A stretch of DNA of 64,000 nucleotides from Actinomycetales bacterium (GCA_020444245.1 JAHLLI010000012.1:1-64000), one strand, 5' to 3'. Positions 49,018 to 57,788 are shown, counted from the first letter of the stretch. The notes: a model not told the origin generated them from the letters alone. Made by a program: numbers and translations.

Positions 49018-50631
49018 ATGTCCGAGGAGGTCATCGAGGAGGAGCGGACGCCCACCCGCGGTGTGATCTCGCCCTACGCCATCAGCAGGACGTGCCGGCC
49101 GACGCTGGACACGTCGCAGCTCGCGCTCAAGTCCGTGGACACCACGGAGAGCATCTTCAGCCGCCGCCTCATCAGGCTCGTGGACGACCGGTTGACGCTC
49201 CCGACCATCGCGACCGGGATGGAGCAGCTCGGCGCCGACCGGGTGCCATGGACCCTGGGGATGGTCTACAAGTACCGGCAGGACAGCCGACCGACCGGCT
49301 ACGGACTGGGCGACCTCATCTACACCCTCTCGTTGCTGCCCAACGAGGAGGTGACCATGGAGATCAAGACCTGGGAGACCGACAAGCGGCTCGAGGAGGC
49401 TGAGACCGGGATCGACGCGAAGAACACCTCCGACGTGAAGTCCACGACCTCGTCGTCGTCGGAGGTCACCGACAAGGTGGCGACCAAGGAGCACACCTAC
49501 GTCGACGCCTCGGCCGGGTACAGCGGATTCGGCTTCAACGCCAGCGTCAAGGCCGGCTGGTCGCAGGACACCGACACCATGAACCAGCAGATCGCCAAGA
49601 GCGGTCGGGAGCGCATGGAGCAGGCCACCAGCGAGCAGCGGTCGCAGCGCAAGGTCAAGATGGCGCTGTCCCGGGAGAGCGGGTCGGAGTCCAAGACCAC
49701 CCGCAAGATCACGAACATCAACCAGGCGCACACCCTCAACGCCAACTTCTACGAGGTGCTGCGCGAGCACACCGTCTCGCTGAGCATGTACGACGTCGTC
49801 TACGTCCTGCTGGGTGGCCGGGTGCTGATCAACCAGCCGGCCCGCGGACCGGAGAGCTCCCCGGTGACCTTCCCCTCGGAGTCGGGCAGCGGAGACATGA
49901 GCTGGGGCGAGCTGATCGCCGGTGTGCGGGGCGCGGACTGGATCGCGGCGTTCACCGCGCGGTGGGGCATCAGCCCGCTGGCGGTGCTGCGCGCCGCGTG
50001 GGTGACCGACCTCGAGGACGGGGCGCTAGGTGCGCCGCACTGGTCGGTGCAGACCGACGCCGCCAAGAAGGCGCGTCGGGAGTTCCGAGACACCGTCCTG
50101 GCGCACACCCAGCCGGCCGGCTGGGTCGAGTCCGACGAGGAGGGCTCGTTCCGCTGGTGCTACGAGGTGGTCTCGGGGCACGAGTACGAGCTGCTCGACT
50201 ACGTCTACGGCAAGGCCGGCACGCTGACCGAGAGGGCCCTGGCCGAGCTCACCGCCCAGCTGATGGCCATGCTCGGGGAGGCGCGCGCACACCTCGGGCC
50301 CGTGCAGGAGCAGGGGCGGCCCGCGCAGTACACGGTCACCAGCCCGACCCAGGGGGTGTATGCGGACCTGTCGCTGGGGGTGTGCTCGGGTGCGGAGGAC
50401 TACATCGAGGTCAACCGGCAGTTCGACCTGGAGAAGAAGGACCTCGAGATCGCGCTCCTCAAGGCGAAGCTGGAGAACGCGTTGCTGACCAACGCGCTGG
50501 TCGGCAAGGCCTCGGCGCAGAAGCTCGAGGTGGTCACCGACACGACCGGCGACGTCGACCTGTCGATCGACGTCGGGCCGCTCGGCGGCTCGGACGCCTC
50601 CGTCGCCGTCACCTCGGCGGAGGAGACATGA
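49018..50631 (+). CDS. Unknown 537-aa protein coupled to a caspase-like protein
   Basis: This cytoplasmic 537-aa protein has no recognised domain. Residues about 95-260 form a distinctive block: DLIYTLSLLPNEEVTMEIKT, a Ser/Thr/Asp-rich stretch (KSTTSSSSEVTDKVATKEHT), an alternating aromatic/Gly segment (DASAGYSGFGFNASVKAGWS), charged helices (SGRERMEQATSEQRSQRKVK) and KITNINQAHTLNANFYEVLR. I recall this build from uncharacterised proteins but cannot name a family. The C-terminal 80 residues have a short coiled-coil (RQFDLEKKDLEIALLKAKLE). The ATG at 49018 has GGAGACGGAG upstream. The next gene overlaps by ATGA, so both products are made together. Confidence 0.7.
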   Translation: MSEEVIEEERTPTRGVISPYAISRTCRPTLDTSQLALKSVDTTESIFSRRLIRLVDDRLTLPTIATGMEQLGADRVPWTLGMVYKYRQDSRPTGYGLGDLIYTLSLLPNEEVTMEIKTWETDKRLEEAETGIDAKNTSDVKSTTSSSSEVTDKVATKEHTYVDASAGYSGFGFNASVKAGWSQDTDTMNQQIAKSGRERMEQATSEQRSQRKVKMALSRESGSESKTTRKITNINQAHTLNANFYEVLREHTVSLSMYDVVYVLLGGRVLINQPARGPESSPVTFPSESGSGDMSWGELIAGVRGADWIAAFTARWGISPLAVLRAAWVTDLEDGALGAPHWSVQTDAAKKARREFRDTVLAHTQPAGWVESDEEGSFRWCYEVVSGHEYELLDYVYGKAGTLTERALAELTAQLMAMLGEARAHLGPVQEQGRPAQYTVTSPTQGVYADLSLGVCSGAEDYIEVNRQFDLEKKDLEIALLKAKLENALLTNALVGKASAQKLEVVTDTTGDVDLSIDVGPLGGSDASVAVTSAEET

Positions 50632-51515
50632 GCGAGCCGTATCCGCAGGGGTATCCCTCGTCGGTGCCCGCAACGCCGTCGGGTCGCTACCCGTCGGCCT
50701 ACCCCGGGGCGCCACCGCGGTCCTACCCCGGCCCGGACGGTAGGCCCGCCGACGCTGTCCGGGTCTGGGCCTACCACCTGGGGATCTGGCGACCGGGCAA
50801 CGGGTACGCCCACGCGGTGCCGGTCTCCAGCTTCGACCACCTGGTGACGAGCCTCACCAGCCTGGGACTGACCGGGAAGGTGTCCCGCCTGGTGATCCTG
50901 GCGCACGGCGACGCCGGCGGCCGCTTCGTGCTGCCGCCGTCGTCGGTCGGAGAGCCCGCAGCGCTCACCACGGCCACCCTGCCGCACTACTCGACCCAGC
51001 TCACGGGGCTCGCGGCGCTCCTCGTACCGAAGGGCGGCGAACTCGTGCTGATGAGCTGCATCACCGGTCGCGGCGCCGACGGCGCCGCGCTGCTGGCCCA
51101 GCTGTCCGGTCGGCTGACCGGCACCAGAGTCATCGGCTTCACCACCGTGATCTGGTTCTCGTTGCACGGCAGCACGGCCGGCCAGGTCAAGGACACCGGC
51201 GAGACCTCGCGGCTGCTCGTCCGCGGCAAGGAGGCCGCCTACCGAGGGCATCCTGACCTGGACATCGCCTCGCCGCACGCCAAAGTGGCCTTCGGAGGGG
51301 CGGTGACCAGCCGGCGCATCCCCGGCGACGACGCGGTGGTCACCGCGGCACCTGCGGCGGAGCCGGCCTGGCTCAACAAGAAGCTCTGGCAGCTGCGCTG
51401 CGACCCCGGTGCCTACATGAGCCTGAAGCGCTCGCTGGAGAAGCAGGGCAGGTACTACTACGAGTCGCCGGAGGACACCGAGGGCTGCACGAAGGCAGCC
51501 GGCAGCGGTCCCTGA
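50628..51515 (+). CDS. Predicted caspase-like (clan CD/DUF4347-like) protein
   Basis: This 295-aa protein has a Pro/Tyr-rich N-terminus (YPQGYPSSVPATPSGRYPSA, about 1-40), as in many signalling proteins. Residues 45-215 show strand-His and strand-Cys motifs of a caspase/hemoglobinase fold: KVSRLVILAHGDAGGRFVLP (His-Gly) and KGGELVLMSCITGRGADGAA (Ser-Cys), followed by LLAQLSGRLTGTRVIGFTTV. This resembles DUF4347 and CHAT-type domains. The catalytic dyad would be His at about 88 and Cys at about 146. A C-terminal domain of about 60 residues (LNKKLWQLRCDPGAYMSLKR) follows. It is coupled by ATGA to the 537-aa protein, which may be substrate or sensor. Confidence 0.65.
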   Translation: MSEPYPQGYPSSVPATPSGRYPSAYPGAPPRSYPGPDGRPADAVRVWAYHLGIWRPGNGYAHAVPVSSFDHLVTSLTSLGLTGKVSRLVILAHGDAGGRFVLPPSSVGEPAALTTATLPHYSTQLTGLAALLVPKGGELVLMSCITGRGADGAALLAQLSGRLTGTRVIGFTTVIWFSLHGSTAGQVKDTGETSRLLVRGKEAAYRGHPDLDIASPHAKVAFGGAVTSRRIPGDDAVVTAAPAAEPAWLNKKLWQLRCDPGAYMSLKRSLEKQGRYYYESPEDTEGCTKAAGSGP

Positions 51516-51547
51516 CGGCCGCGGCAAGCTCCCGCGACGCCCGAGGC

Positions 51548-51629
51548 CCGCTCCCGGGACCCGCCCGTCTCGAGCGCGGTCGGGCCTGGTGCACGACGGG
51601 CCACGCGCGCGGGTCCGTCCCGGGAGCGG
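51548..51629. repeat. 13-bp inverted repeat
   Basis: CCGCTCCCGGGAC (51548-51560) and GTCCCGGGAGCGG (51617-51629), 56 bases apart, follow the caspase-like gene. The right arm belongs to the duplicated promoter block also present at 57828-57840. It is a possible terminator or a by-product of the duplication junction. Confidence 0.45.
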
Positions 51630-51941
51630 TGCCCTCGCCCCGGTGGCGAACCTGACGCTCGGCGTCACGATTCAAGAGCGATTGAACCAATCTAGATCGA
51701 ACTGATAGGTCTCGGGCCTATCGGCGGCGACCCCGACGGGCTCCTGCGGATCGTCTACGCCCGCGACTCGCGCCGGGTGGTCGGCGTGCACGTCCTCGTC
51801 GAGGGCGCCGCCGACCTGATGGGCGAGGCTGCGCTCGCCGTCAGGCTCGGCACGACGGTCGACGAGCTCGCCGAGGCGATCCACCCGCACCCGACCCTGA
51901 CCGAGGCCCTCGGTCTTGCCGCGCTCGCGGCCCGCGGCTGA
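51605..51941 (+). pseudogene. Deletion-derived mini-copy of the disulfide reductase gene
   Basis: Bases 51605-51726 match the upstream region of the reductase gene (57818-57939), including TTCAA-N6-TTGAA and CAATCTAGAT. Bases 51720-51941 match its last 220 bases (59237-59458) with only about six changes, and end with the same stop. The two parts are joined at ATCGGCG, a 7-base repeat found at both sites in the intact locus (57933-57939 and 59237-59243), so about 1.3 kb was removed by recombination between short repeats. Promoter and gene end remain, but no functional protein. Confidence 0.85.
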
Positions 51942-51950
51942 CCGCTGCCG

Positions 51951-52439
51951 TCAGTACTCGGCGCGGTCCTCGAACGCCAACCAGGCGTCCATCGGGGCCT
52001 CAGCGCCGGGGATCCGGTGCTCGACCACCGCCATCGGCCAGGTCGAGCGGTCCCGCGCGAGCAGCTCGTAGAAGGCACGGTCGTCGAACCCCGCACGGGC
52101 GGCGTCGTCGCGGTTCGCGGCGAACACGATCCGGGCCACCCGAGCCCACAGCGCCGCGGCCAGGCAGAGCGGGCACGGCTCGCACGAGCTGAACAGCTCG
52201 ACGCCGGCGAGCGAGTAGGACCCCGAGCGGCGGCACGCGTCGCGGATCGCGACCACCTCGGCATGCGCAGTGGGATCGCCGTCGAGCGTGACCCGGTTCC
52301 GCCCCTCACCGATCACGACCCCGTCGCGCACCACGACCGCCCCGAACGGCCCACCGCCCGAGGCCACGCTCCGGACCGCGAGGTCGACTGCCTGTGTCAG
52401 GAACCGCGCATCGCTGCTGGACGCCGGCGCGTCGGTCAT
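51951..52439 (-). CDS. Nucleoside/guanine deaminase
   Basis: This 162-aa zinc-dependent deaminase has the catalytic motif DPTAHAEVVAIRDACRR (His and Glu at about residues 57-59) and the zinc cysteines SSCEPCPLCLAAA (about 86-89). GGGPFGAVVVRDGVVIGEGR provides the N-terminal strand. Length and motif match guanine deaminase GuaD and the wider tRNA-adenosine/cytosine deaminase family; the C-terminal half (GFDDRAFYELLARDRSTWPM) is GuaD-like. It would act in purine salvage. Its ATG overlaps the helicase stop by 4 bases on the same strand. Confidence 0.85.
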   Translation of the reverse strand: MTDAPASSSDARFLTQAVDLAVRSVASGGGPFGAVVVRDGVVIGEGRNRVTLDGDPTAHAEVVAIRDACRRSGSYSLAGVELFSSCEPCPLCLAAALWARVARIVFAANRDDAARAGFDDRAFYELLARDRSTWPMAVVEHRIPGAEAPMDAWLAFEDRAEY

Positions 52440-54883
52440 GAGTCCGAGTATCGGCGCGCCGTGCGCTCCGCCACAACGGCCCCGCCGGACGCGAGCCAGG
52501 CGAAGAACTCGTCGGCCGGGAACACCGGCTTGTCCAGCTCCTTGGCCTTGCGGGCCTTCCCGGACTGGGTGCCCACCTCGGCGACCACCAGCACGTCACA
52601 CCGGGTCTTGCTGACCGAACCGACCGGGACGAGGCCCCGCGCCTCAGCAGCGGCGCAGATCTCCTCTCGCGACCACACGTGACCCGTGGCGTCGACCGCC
52701 GTGCCCGTGAAGCACACCCGCGCCCCGCGGCACAGCACGTCGGAGATCGGCCGCCCGTTCGCGCCGGTCGCCGCCGTGATCGCCTCCACGACCTCGATCC
52801 CGAGCGTCTCCTCCAGGACGCCGAGCCGGGTGAGCAGCTCCCCGGGAAGCCCGGTGGTTCGCGACGCCGCCGACTCCAGGCGCTCCACGACGACCGCGCG
52901 CACGACGTCGGCGACCACCGGATCACCGGGCGAGCTCGCCGCGACCTCCGGCACGCTCCGGCCGAGGAGCACAGCGCTGAGCACCCGGCTGGTGTCCATC
53001 AGGGCGGACAGCGTCGGCATCGCGGCACTCGACGGGGGCGTGGCGGCGCCGTCGCGGGTCAGCAGGTACGCCGGCGCATCAGCGTCCTCGCCACCGAGCG
53101 CGTCCACGTCGAACGGCGACCCACCCGACGTGTCGAGCTCTCCCCGCTTCGCCAGGGACAACCCGGCCCGTGCCCGTGCCAGAGCCGTGGGCGCGGACAT
53201 GGCCGCACGATCGGCACCTGTGACCATCGACGTCGGGATCTCGGCACCGATCGGCAGGTGCACGACAGCCCCGAGCCGCTTGAGCTCGAAGTCGATGAGC
53301 CCGAGCGTCTCGTCGACGTCCACGCCCACCGGCACGCAGCCGTCCAGCAGCGGAGCGATCGCCGACCACGCCTCAGCCAGTGTCGGAGCGAGGAGGACGT
53401 CGTCCACCGTGATGTCGTACGCCGTCCTGGCGTCGTCGAGATCCCGCTGCGGGTTGACCAGCGTGCTCACCGCGGACCCGTCGTCGAAGGCGACAGCGAG
53501 CTCGACCGGGCGCGGACGCGACAGGCGCCCCTCCATGCCGACCGTCAGGATGCTGATCGCGCACGTCCGGACGGCGCGGCCCGGCGCCGTCGAGGCCCTC
53601 AGGAAGCGCAGGATCCGACGATCGGTCTTCAGATCCTTGGGCAGCACGGGACGGGTCAGCACCAGGCCGTCCAGGGAGGTGCACCGGCTGAGCGCGACGT
53701 AGACCTGGCCGTAGTCGAAGGCCCCGCCCCGCAGGTCCACGACCAGCCTGTCCAGCGTCTGCCCCTGGCTCTTGTGGATGGTGATGGCCCAGGCGAGCTT
53801 GAGCGGGAGCTGGGTGTAGGTGCCCACGACCTCGCGCCGTAGCGCGCCGGCCTCGACCACGGGGCGCGTCGCCTCCCACGTGAAGGGCTGGACCTCGGCC
53901 CTCGCGCCGTCGCGGAACTCGACCTCGACGGCCAGCTCGCCGTCGTCGTGCCGCAGGTCGGTGATCCTGCCGAGCGTTCCGTTGACCCAACGGTCGGCCG
54001 AGTCGTTGTTGAGCATCATGATCTGCGCGCCGACCTTGAGCTCGAGCACCTCCTCGACCGGTGGGTCGAACAGCTCAAGGTCGCCCCATCTCGCGGCGCG
54101 GTGGACGGCCACCTCGCCCGGAAGGCGCTCGAGACGCTGCCGGTTGCGCGCGGACACCACGCGGTTGGTAGGTGCCAGCGTCAGCCAGAACTCGTCGTCC
54201 GGTGGCTCGAACTCCGGGTCGGTTCGCGAGTTCAGCTCCGCCCGCGCCCGCTCGACCAGGACCCCCTCCCGCACCGCGTTGAGCAGGCCGGTCAGGCGCT
54301 GGTCGCCCAGCTGGCGGAACACCGTCGTCAGCGCCACGGTCGGGAAGTCCGCGGGCGAGAACCTGTCCGCCGAGAAGAAGTACGGCGTCGGGTACCTGGT
54401 CTCGAAGAACTCCCGCTCGCCGTCGGTGACCACGGGCGGCAGCTGGAACAGGTCGCCGACCAGCACCAGCTGCACACCGCCGAACGGCGTGCCCGGCCTG
54501 GGGCCGAAGCGTTCGAGCGCGGCGACGAGCATGTCGAACAGGTCGGCCCGCACCATCGACGCCTCGTCGAGGATCAGCGTGTCCAGCGAAGCGAGCACCG
54601 AGGTGAACCGACCCGGACGGTACCCGCCACCCACCACCTCGGCGAGGCTCGTCGTCGTCCCGAAGCTGAACAGCCGGTGGATCGTGTACCCGTCGACGTT
54701 GAGCGCGGCGATGCCGGTGGGTGCCGCCACGATCACGCGACGGTCCGTCAGTGACATGAAGTGGCGGATCAGCGTCGACTTGCCGGTCCCGGCCTTCCCG
54801 GTCAGGAACAGGTTGCGACCCTGGTCGAGGGTGTCGAGGGCCTGCCTGAACTCATCGGTCAGGATGATCGACGGATGCGACAC
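52436..54883 (-). CDS. Pif1/RecD-like helicase with C-terminal BRCT domain
   Basis: This 815-aa SF1B-type helicase has motif I FLTGKAGTGKSTLIRHF (about residues 26-42), Ia VAAPTGIAALNVDGYTIHRL, II LDTLILDEASMVRADLFD, III QLVLVGDLFQLPPV, a TTVFRQ motif IV region, WAITIHKSQGQTLD and VI GQVYVALSRCTSLDGLV. The middle (about 450-700) is unassigned, and the last 90 residues form a BRCT domain: ARVCFTGTAVDATGHVWSRE, ICAAAEARGLVPVGSVSKTR, CDVLVVAE and PVFPADEFFAWLAS. BRCT, as in DNA ligase, binds phosphoproteins or DNA ends. The GTG at 54883 is chosen because Walker A follows closely. Confidence 0.88.
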   Translation of the reverse strand: MSHPSIILTDEFRQALDTLDQGRNLFLTGKAGTGKSTLIRHFMSLTDRRVIVAAPTGIAALNVDGYTIHRLFSFGTTTSLAEVVGGGYRPGRFTSVLASLDTLILDEASMVRADLFDMLVAALERFGPRPGTPFGGVQLVLVGDLFQLPPVVTDGEREFFETRYPTPYFFSADRFSPADFPTVALTTVFRQLGDQRLTGLLNAVREGVLVERARAELNSRTDPEFEPPDDEFWLTLAPTNRVVSARNRQRLERLPGEVAVHRAARWGDLELFDPPVEEVLELKVGAQIMMLNNDSADRWVNGTLGRITDLRHDDGELAVEVEFRDGARAEVQPFTWEATRPVVEAGALRREVVGTYTQLPLKLAWAITIHKSQGQTLDRLVVDLRGGAFDYGQVYVALSRCTSLDGLVLTRPVLPKDLKTDRRILRFLRASTAPGRAVRTCAISILTVGMEGRLSRPRPVELAVAFDDGSAVSTLVNPQRDLDDARTAYDITVDDVLLAPTLAEAWSAIAPLLDGCVPVGVDVDETLGLIDFELKRLGAVVHLPIGAEIPTSMVTGADRAAMSAPTALARARAGLSLAKRGELDTSGGSPFDVDALGGEDADAPAYLLTRDGAATPPSSAAMPTLSALMDTSRVLSAVLLGRSVPEVAASSPGDPVVADVVRAVVVERLESAASRTTGLPGELLTRLGVLEETLGIEVVEAITAATGANGRPISDVLCRGARVCFTGTAVDATGHVWSREEICAAAEARGLVPVGSVSKTRCDVLVVAEVGTQSGKARKAKELDKPVFPADEFFAWLASGGAVVAERTARRYSDS

Positions 54884-55186
54884 CGGGCCCCCTTGCGTGA
54901 CGTGGCGAAGGACTCCCCAAGAATGTCGAGGACACCCCGACCCCCGCTCGGCTAGCCTCGCACGGCGCGCCGTTCCCGGGGCGGAGGGCCAGTGCGGTCC
55001 ACCGCTTCCCACTCGGCGGCGCAGTGCTCTACAGAAGCGGACTCCCGGTTCCCGGGGCCGGCGGTGCAACTCCGCAACCGGCCGTCGGGCCGGCGCAGAC
55101 CGGCCGGTCACCCTTGCGGCTCACGCCCCGGTGCCCGACCCGCGCCGGCCCGGCGGTCGCACCCGATCTCACAGTGAGGAAGGACC
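54884..55186. other. Divergent promoter region, no gene
   Basis: These 303 bases between the divergent helicase and band-7 genes contain no convincing coding sequence. A TAGCCT at about 54952 is a possible -10 for the plus strand, and AGTGAGGAAGGACC just before 55187 is the ribosome site of the band-7 gene. Confidence 0.4.
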
Positions 55187-55873
55187 ATGGCCCGCGTCAC
55201 CGTCCAGGAGTTCCAGCGCGGCGTGCTGCACCAGTCCGGCGCGGCCCCGGTCGTGCTCGGACCGGGACGGCACCGGTACCGCAAGCGCCGCAGCGCGCTC
55301 GCGGTCGTCGACCTGCGCCCGGCGCTCCTGAAGGTCACCGGCCAGGAGGTCCTCACGTCCGACGGCGTCGGCGTGCGCGCGGCCGTCGTGGTCCGCTACG
55401 CCGTGGTCGATGCGCTCCGCTGGGTGCTGTCCGGCGACGCGACGACCACACCGGCGGAGCGGCTCTACCTGGCCGCCCAGCTGGCGATCCGCGACGCCGT
55501 CGCGACGCGCTCCGCCGAGGACCTGCTCACCGCCCGCGCGGAGGTGGGGGCGAACCTCGTCGAGCGTGTCCGGGACGAGGCGGGCGCCGTCGGCACGGAG
55601 GTCCAGGCCGTCGAGCTGCGCGACCTGTCCTTCCCGGGCGAGCTGCGCCGGTCGTTCGCGCAGGTCGCGCTCGCCCGCCAGGAGGCCGCGGCCGCCCTGG
55701 AGCGCGCGCGAGGCGAGACCGCGACCCTGCGGTCGCTGGCCAACGCCGCACGCACCCTGGACGGCAACCCGGCCCTGCGCGAGCTGCGCGCACTGCTCGC
55801 CGTCGAGCGCACCGGCGGAACGCTCGTGCTCAACGGCGGCGGCACGGCCGGCGGGTCGCCCACACCCGCGTGA
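55187..55873 (+). CDS. Band-7/SPFH (slipin-like) protein without membrane anchor
   Basis: This 228-aa SPFH-domain protein has RVTVQEFQRGVLHQSGAAPV, the strand block ALAVVDLRPALLKVTGQEVL, TSDGVGVRAAVVVRYAVVDA, RLYLAAQLAIRDAVATRSAE, and VGTEVQAVELRDLSFPGELR with the SPFH-typical helix RSFAQVALARQEAAAALERA. Unlike usual slipins it lacks the N-terminal hydrophobic hairpin, so it may be soluble or peripheral. The ATG at 55187 has a strong GAGGAAGGA site. Function is probably scaffolding. Confidence 0.82.
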   Translation: MARVTVQEFQRGVLHQSGAAPVVLGPGRHRYRKRRSALAVVDLRPALLKVTGQEVLTSDGVGVRAAVVVRYAVVDALRWVLSGDATTTPAERLYLAAQLAIRDAVATRSAEDLLTARAEVGANLVERVRDEAGAVGTEVQAVELRDLSFPGELRRSFAQVALARQEAAAALERARGETATLRSLANAARTLDGNPALRELRALLAVERTGGTLVLNGGGTAGGSPTPA

Positions 55874-55926
55874 CGAGGTGGGTGGCTCCTACCGGGAGTC
55901 ACCCACCCCCTCGTGGCCGCGCTCGC

Positions 55927-55932
55927 TACCGT
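55927..55932 (+). promoter_or_regulatory. -10 hexamer of a leaderless gene
   Basis: TACCGT at 55927-55932 ends 6 bases before the GTG at 55939, giving a leaderless transcript. No ribosome site is seen. Confidence 0.4.
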
Positions 55933-55938
55933 TGGCCG

Positions 55939-56575
55939 GTGACTGCCCAGGAAGCCTTCACAGCCCTCGTCAGCGGGCACATCGCACCCGAGCTCCGTTC
56001 GCGCGGGTGGCGCGGTTCTCTGGGCAAGTGGCTCCGACCGCACCCGTCGCAGTGGGTGATGCTCGGCATCACCCGATGGGCGAAGCACTCCTCGGCCGAG
56101 CAGGTGGCCTTCACGATCGACCTGCTCGTCGTCTCCAAGGACGAGTGGGACGCCGAGAACGTACCCGCCGGGCGACGTGCTGACCGGCCGACGCCGGCGG
56201 TCTCGCATCCCGTCGGATGGGGATCGCGCCTTCACATGGTCGCCGGCCAGCACGGAGGCGCGGTGCCCGACCACTGGATCGTCCGGCCCGGCAGCGACCT
56301 CCCCGCGCTGGCCAGCGAAGTGCTCGCCGCGCTCACCACGTATGGCCTCCCCGAGATCGAGCATCGGCTTGCAGGTGGTCTACGACCCGGCGGACCCGTC
56401 GCGCGCGTTGCTGGCCGACGACCTCAGCTACTTCGCCGAGGTCTCACTCGAGGGCGGGCTCGGCGTCGCCGCGCTCGCCGCCATGCCGGCTGTCCTCACT
56501 ACCGCGGTGTGGCTCATCCGCCGGCGACCGCCCTGGTGGCGGCTCGTCGACGAGCGCTGGATCGCGATGCCCTAG
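55939..56575 (+). pseudogene. Frameshifted DUF4304-like gene
   Basis: From the GTG at 55939 the frame encodes VTAQEAFTALVSGHIAPELR, RSRGWRGSLGKWLRPHPSQW, VAFTIDLLVVSKDEWDAENV and PDHWIVRPGSDLPALASEVL, which fits DUF4304-type proteins. Around 56365-56380 the sensible sequence moves to the +1 frame (QVVYDPADPSRALLADDLSY, FAEVSLEGGLGVAALAAMPA) and stops at 56575. A single indel, natural or a sequencing error, explains this; corrected, the protein would be about 212 aa. The 3' end overlaps the convergent GNAT gene by about 130 bases. Confidence 0.65.
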
Positions 56576-57073
56576 GGCCTCCGGGCCGAGCTCCTGCACC
56601 CGCCACACCACCGCGAGCGCATCGGTGGGCCCGGGTTCGATCCGGTCGACGGTGAAGCCCTCGCGCTCGTAGAACGCCCCGGCACGCGCATTGCCGGCGA
56701 ACTGCTCGATGAAGACGCGCTCCGTCCCGGCCGGCAGCTGCCGGACGAGTCCCGCGATCAGCAGCGGGCCGATCCCCCGGCCGCGGTGGTCGGGGTGGAC
56801 GTAGAGCTTGTAGATCACGTGGTCGGCTCCGTTGCGGCCGCGCTGCGCGACGCCGACGAGCTCGCCGCCGTCCTCGGCGACGACCACCTGCCCCGCGGCG
56901 ACCCCGGCGGCGATGTAGGTCTCGTTCCACCAGCGACGGACCTGCTGGTCAGCGGGACCGTCTCCGATGAGCGGCGCGTAGTGCGACCGGATGTGCGCTT
57001 CGCCGAACCGGCAGATCGCCGCCACGTCCGGCGCGACGGCGTCGCGGATCACCGGCTCCGGGTTCCGAACCAC
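56444..57073 (-). CDS. GNAT family N-acetyltransferase
   Basis: This 209-aa protein has a GNAT domain (about residues 5-165): VIRDAVAPDVAAICRFGEAH, GGELVGVAQRGRNGADHVIY, the acetyl-CoA binding loop YVHPDHRGRGIGPLLIAGLV (motif A) and GNARAGAFYEREGFTVDRIE (motif B). The last 45 residues are low-complexity and run antisense through the end of the frameshifted gene at 55939-56575, so the natural stop may have been lost. The GTG at 57073 follows GAGGTGCC; earlier codons are not convincing. Substrate unknown. Confidence 0.8.
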   Translation of the reverse strand: MVRNPEPVIRDAVAPDVAAICRFGEAHIRSHYAPLIGDGPADQQVRRWWNETYIAAGVAAGQVVVAEDGGELVGVAQRGRNGADHVIYKLYVHPDHRGRGIGPLLIAGLVRQLPAGTERVFIEQFAGNARAGAFYEREGFTVDRIEPGPTDALAVVWRVQELGPEALGHRDPALVDEPPPGRSPADEPHRGSEDSRHGGERGDAEPALE

Positions 57074-57170
57074 GGCACCTCCTCTCGGGCGGCCGGTCAG
57101 CTCGCCGGACTGTCCGTGGCCGCGGTTATCGTCCGCGTGAGCTCGCTCGCGAACACTACGGAGGTTTGCC

Positions 57171-57788
57171 GTGACCGACACGACCTGCCACATGTCGATC
57201 TCGTTGGACGGCTTCGTCGCAGGGCCGGACCAGAGCCGTGAGAACCCGCTGGGCAGGCGGGGTCAGGAGCTGCACGGCTGGCACATCGGCGACCCGCGGG
57301 CCACCGACGCCGACCGGGCTGCGAACGAGTGGCTCATGCGCCCCCGGGGCGCCTACGTCATGGGACGGAACATGTTCGGCCCGATCCGTGGGGCGTGGGA
57401 CGAGGACTGGTCGGGCTGGTGGGGCTCCGAGCCGCCGTACCACGCGCCGGTGTTCGTGCTGACCCACCACCGCCGCGCCCCGCTCGAGCTCGACGGCGGG
57501 ACGACGTTCCACTTCATCACCGACGGCTTCGACGCGGCCTACTCCGCGGCGCGTGAGGCCGCCGGGGACGCCGGGGTGGACATCGCCGGCGGGGCCTCGA
57601 CCGTCCGCCAGGCGCTGATCGCCGGGGTGGTCGACGAGCTCACCCTCGACATCGCACCCGTCCTGCTGGGTGCGGGCGAGCGCCTCTTCGACGGCGTCGG
57701 GACGTTCGGCTTCGAGCCCGTCGAGGTGCTGAGCTCACCGCTGGCCACCCACGTCCGGTATCGCCGCGCCGGCCGAGTCGACAGCTGA
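57171..57788 (+). CDS. RibD C-terminal/dihydrofolate reductase-like protein
   Basis: This 205-aa RibD-C/DHFR-like protein has TCHMSISLDGFVAGPDQSRE, a loop RPRGAYVMGRNMFGPIRGAW, PVFVLTHHRRAPLELDGGTT, then the NADPH-side DVDIAGGASTVRQALIAGVV-type segment (GVDIAGGAST at about 140) and LDIAPVLLGAGERLFDG. It is of the larger subgroup compared with the protein at 28115. The GTG at 57171 has GGAGG 7 bases upstream. It stands alone, divergent from the GNAT gene. Confidence 0.85.
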   Translation: MTDTTCHMSISLDGFVAGPDQSRENPLGRRGQELHGWHIGDPRATDADRAANEWLMRPRGAYVMGRNMFGPIRGAWDEDWSGWWGSEPPYHAPVFVLTHHRRAPLELDGGTTFHFITDGFDAAYSAAREAAGDAGVDIAGGASTVRQALIAGVVDELTLDIAPVLLGAGERLFDGVGTFGFEPVEVLSSPLATHVRYRRAGRVDS

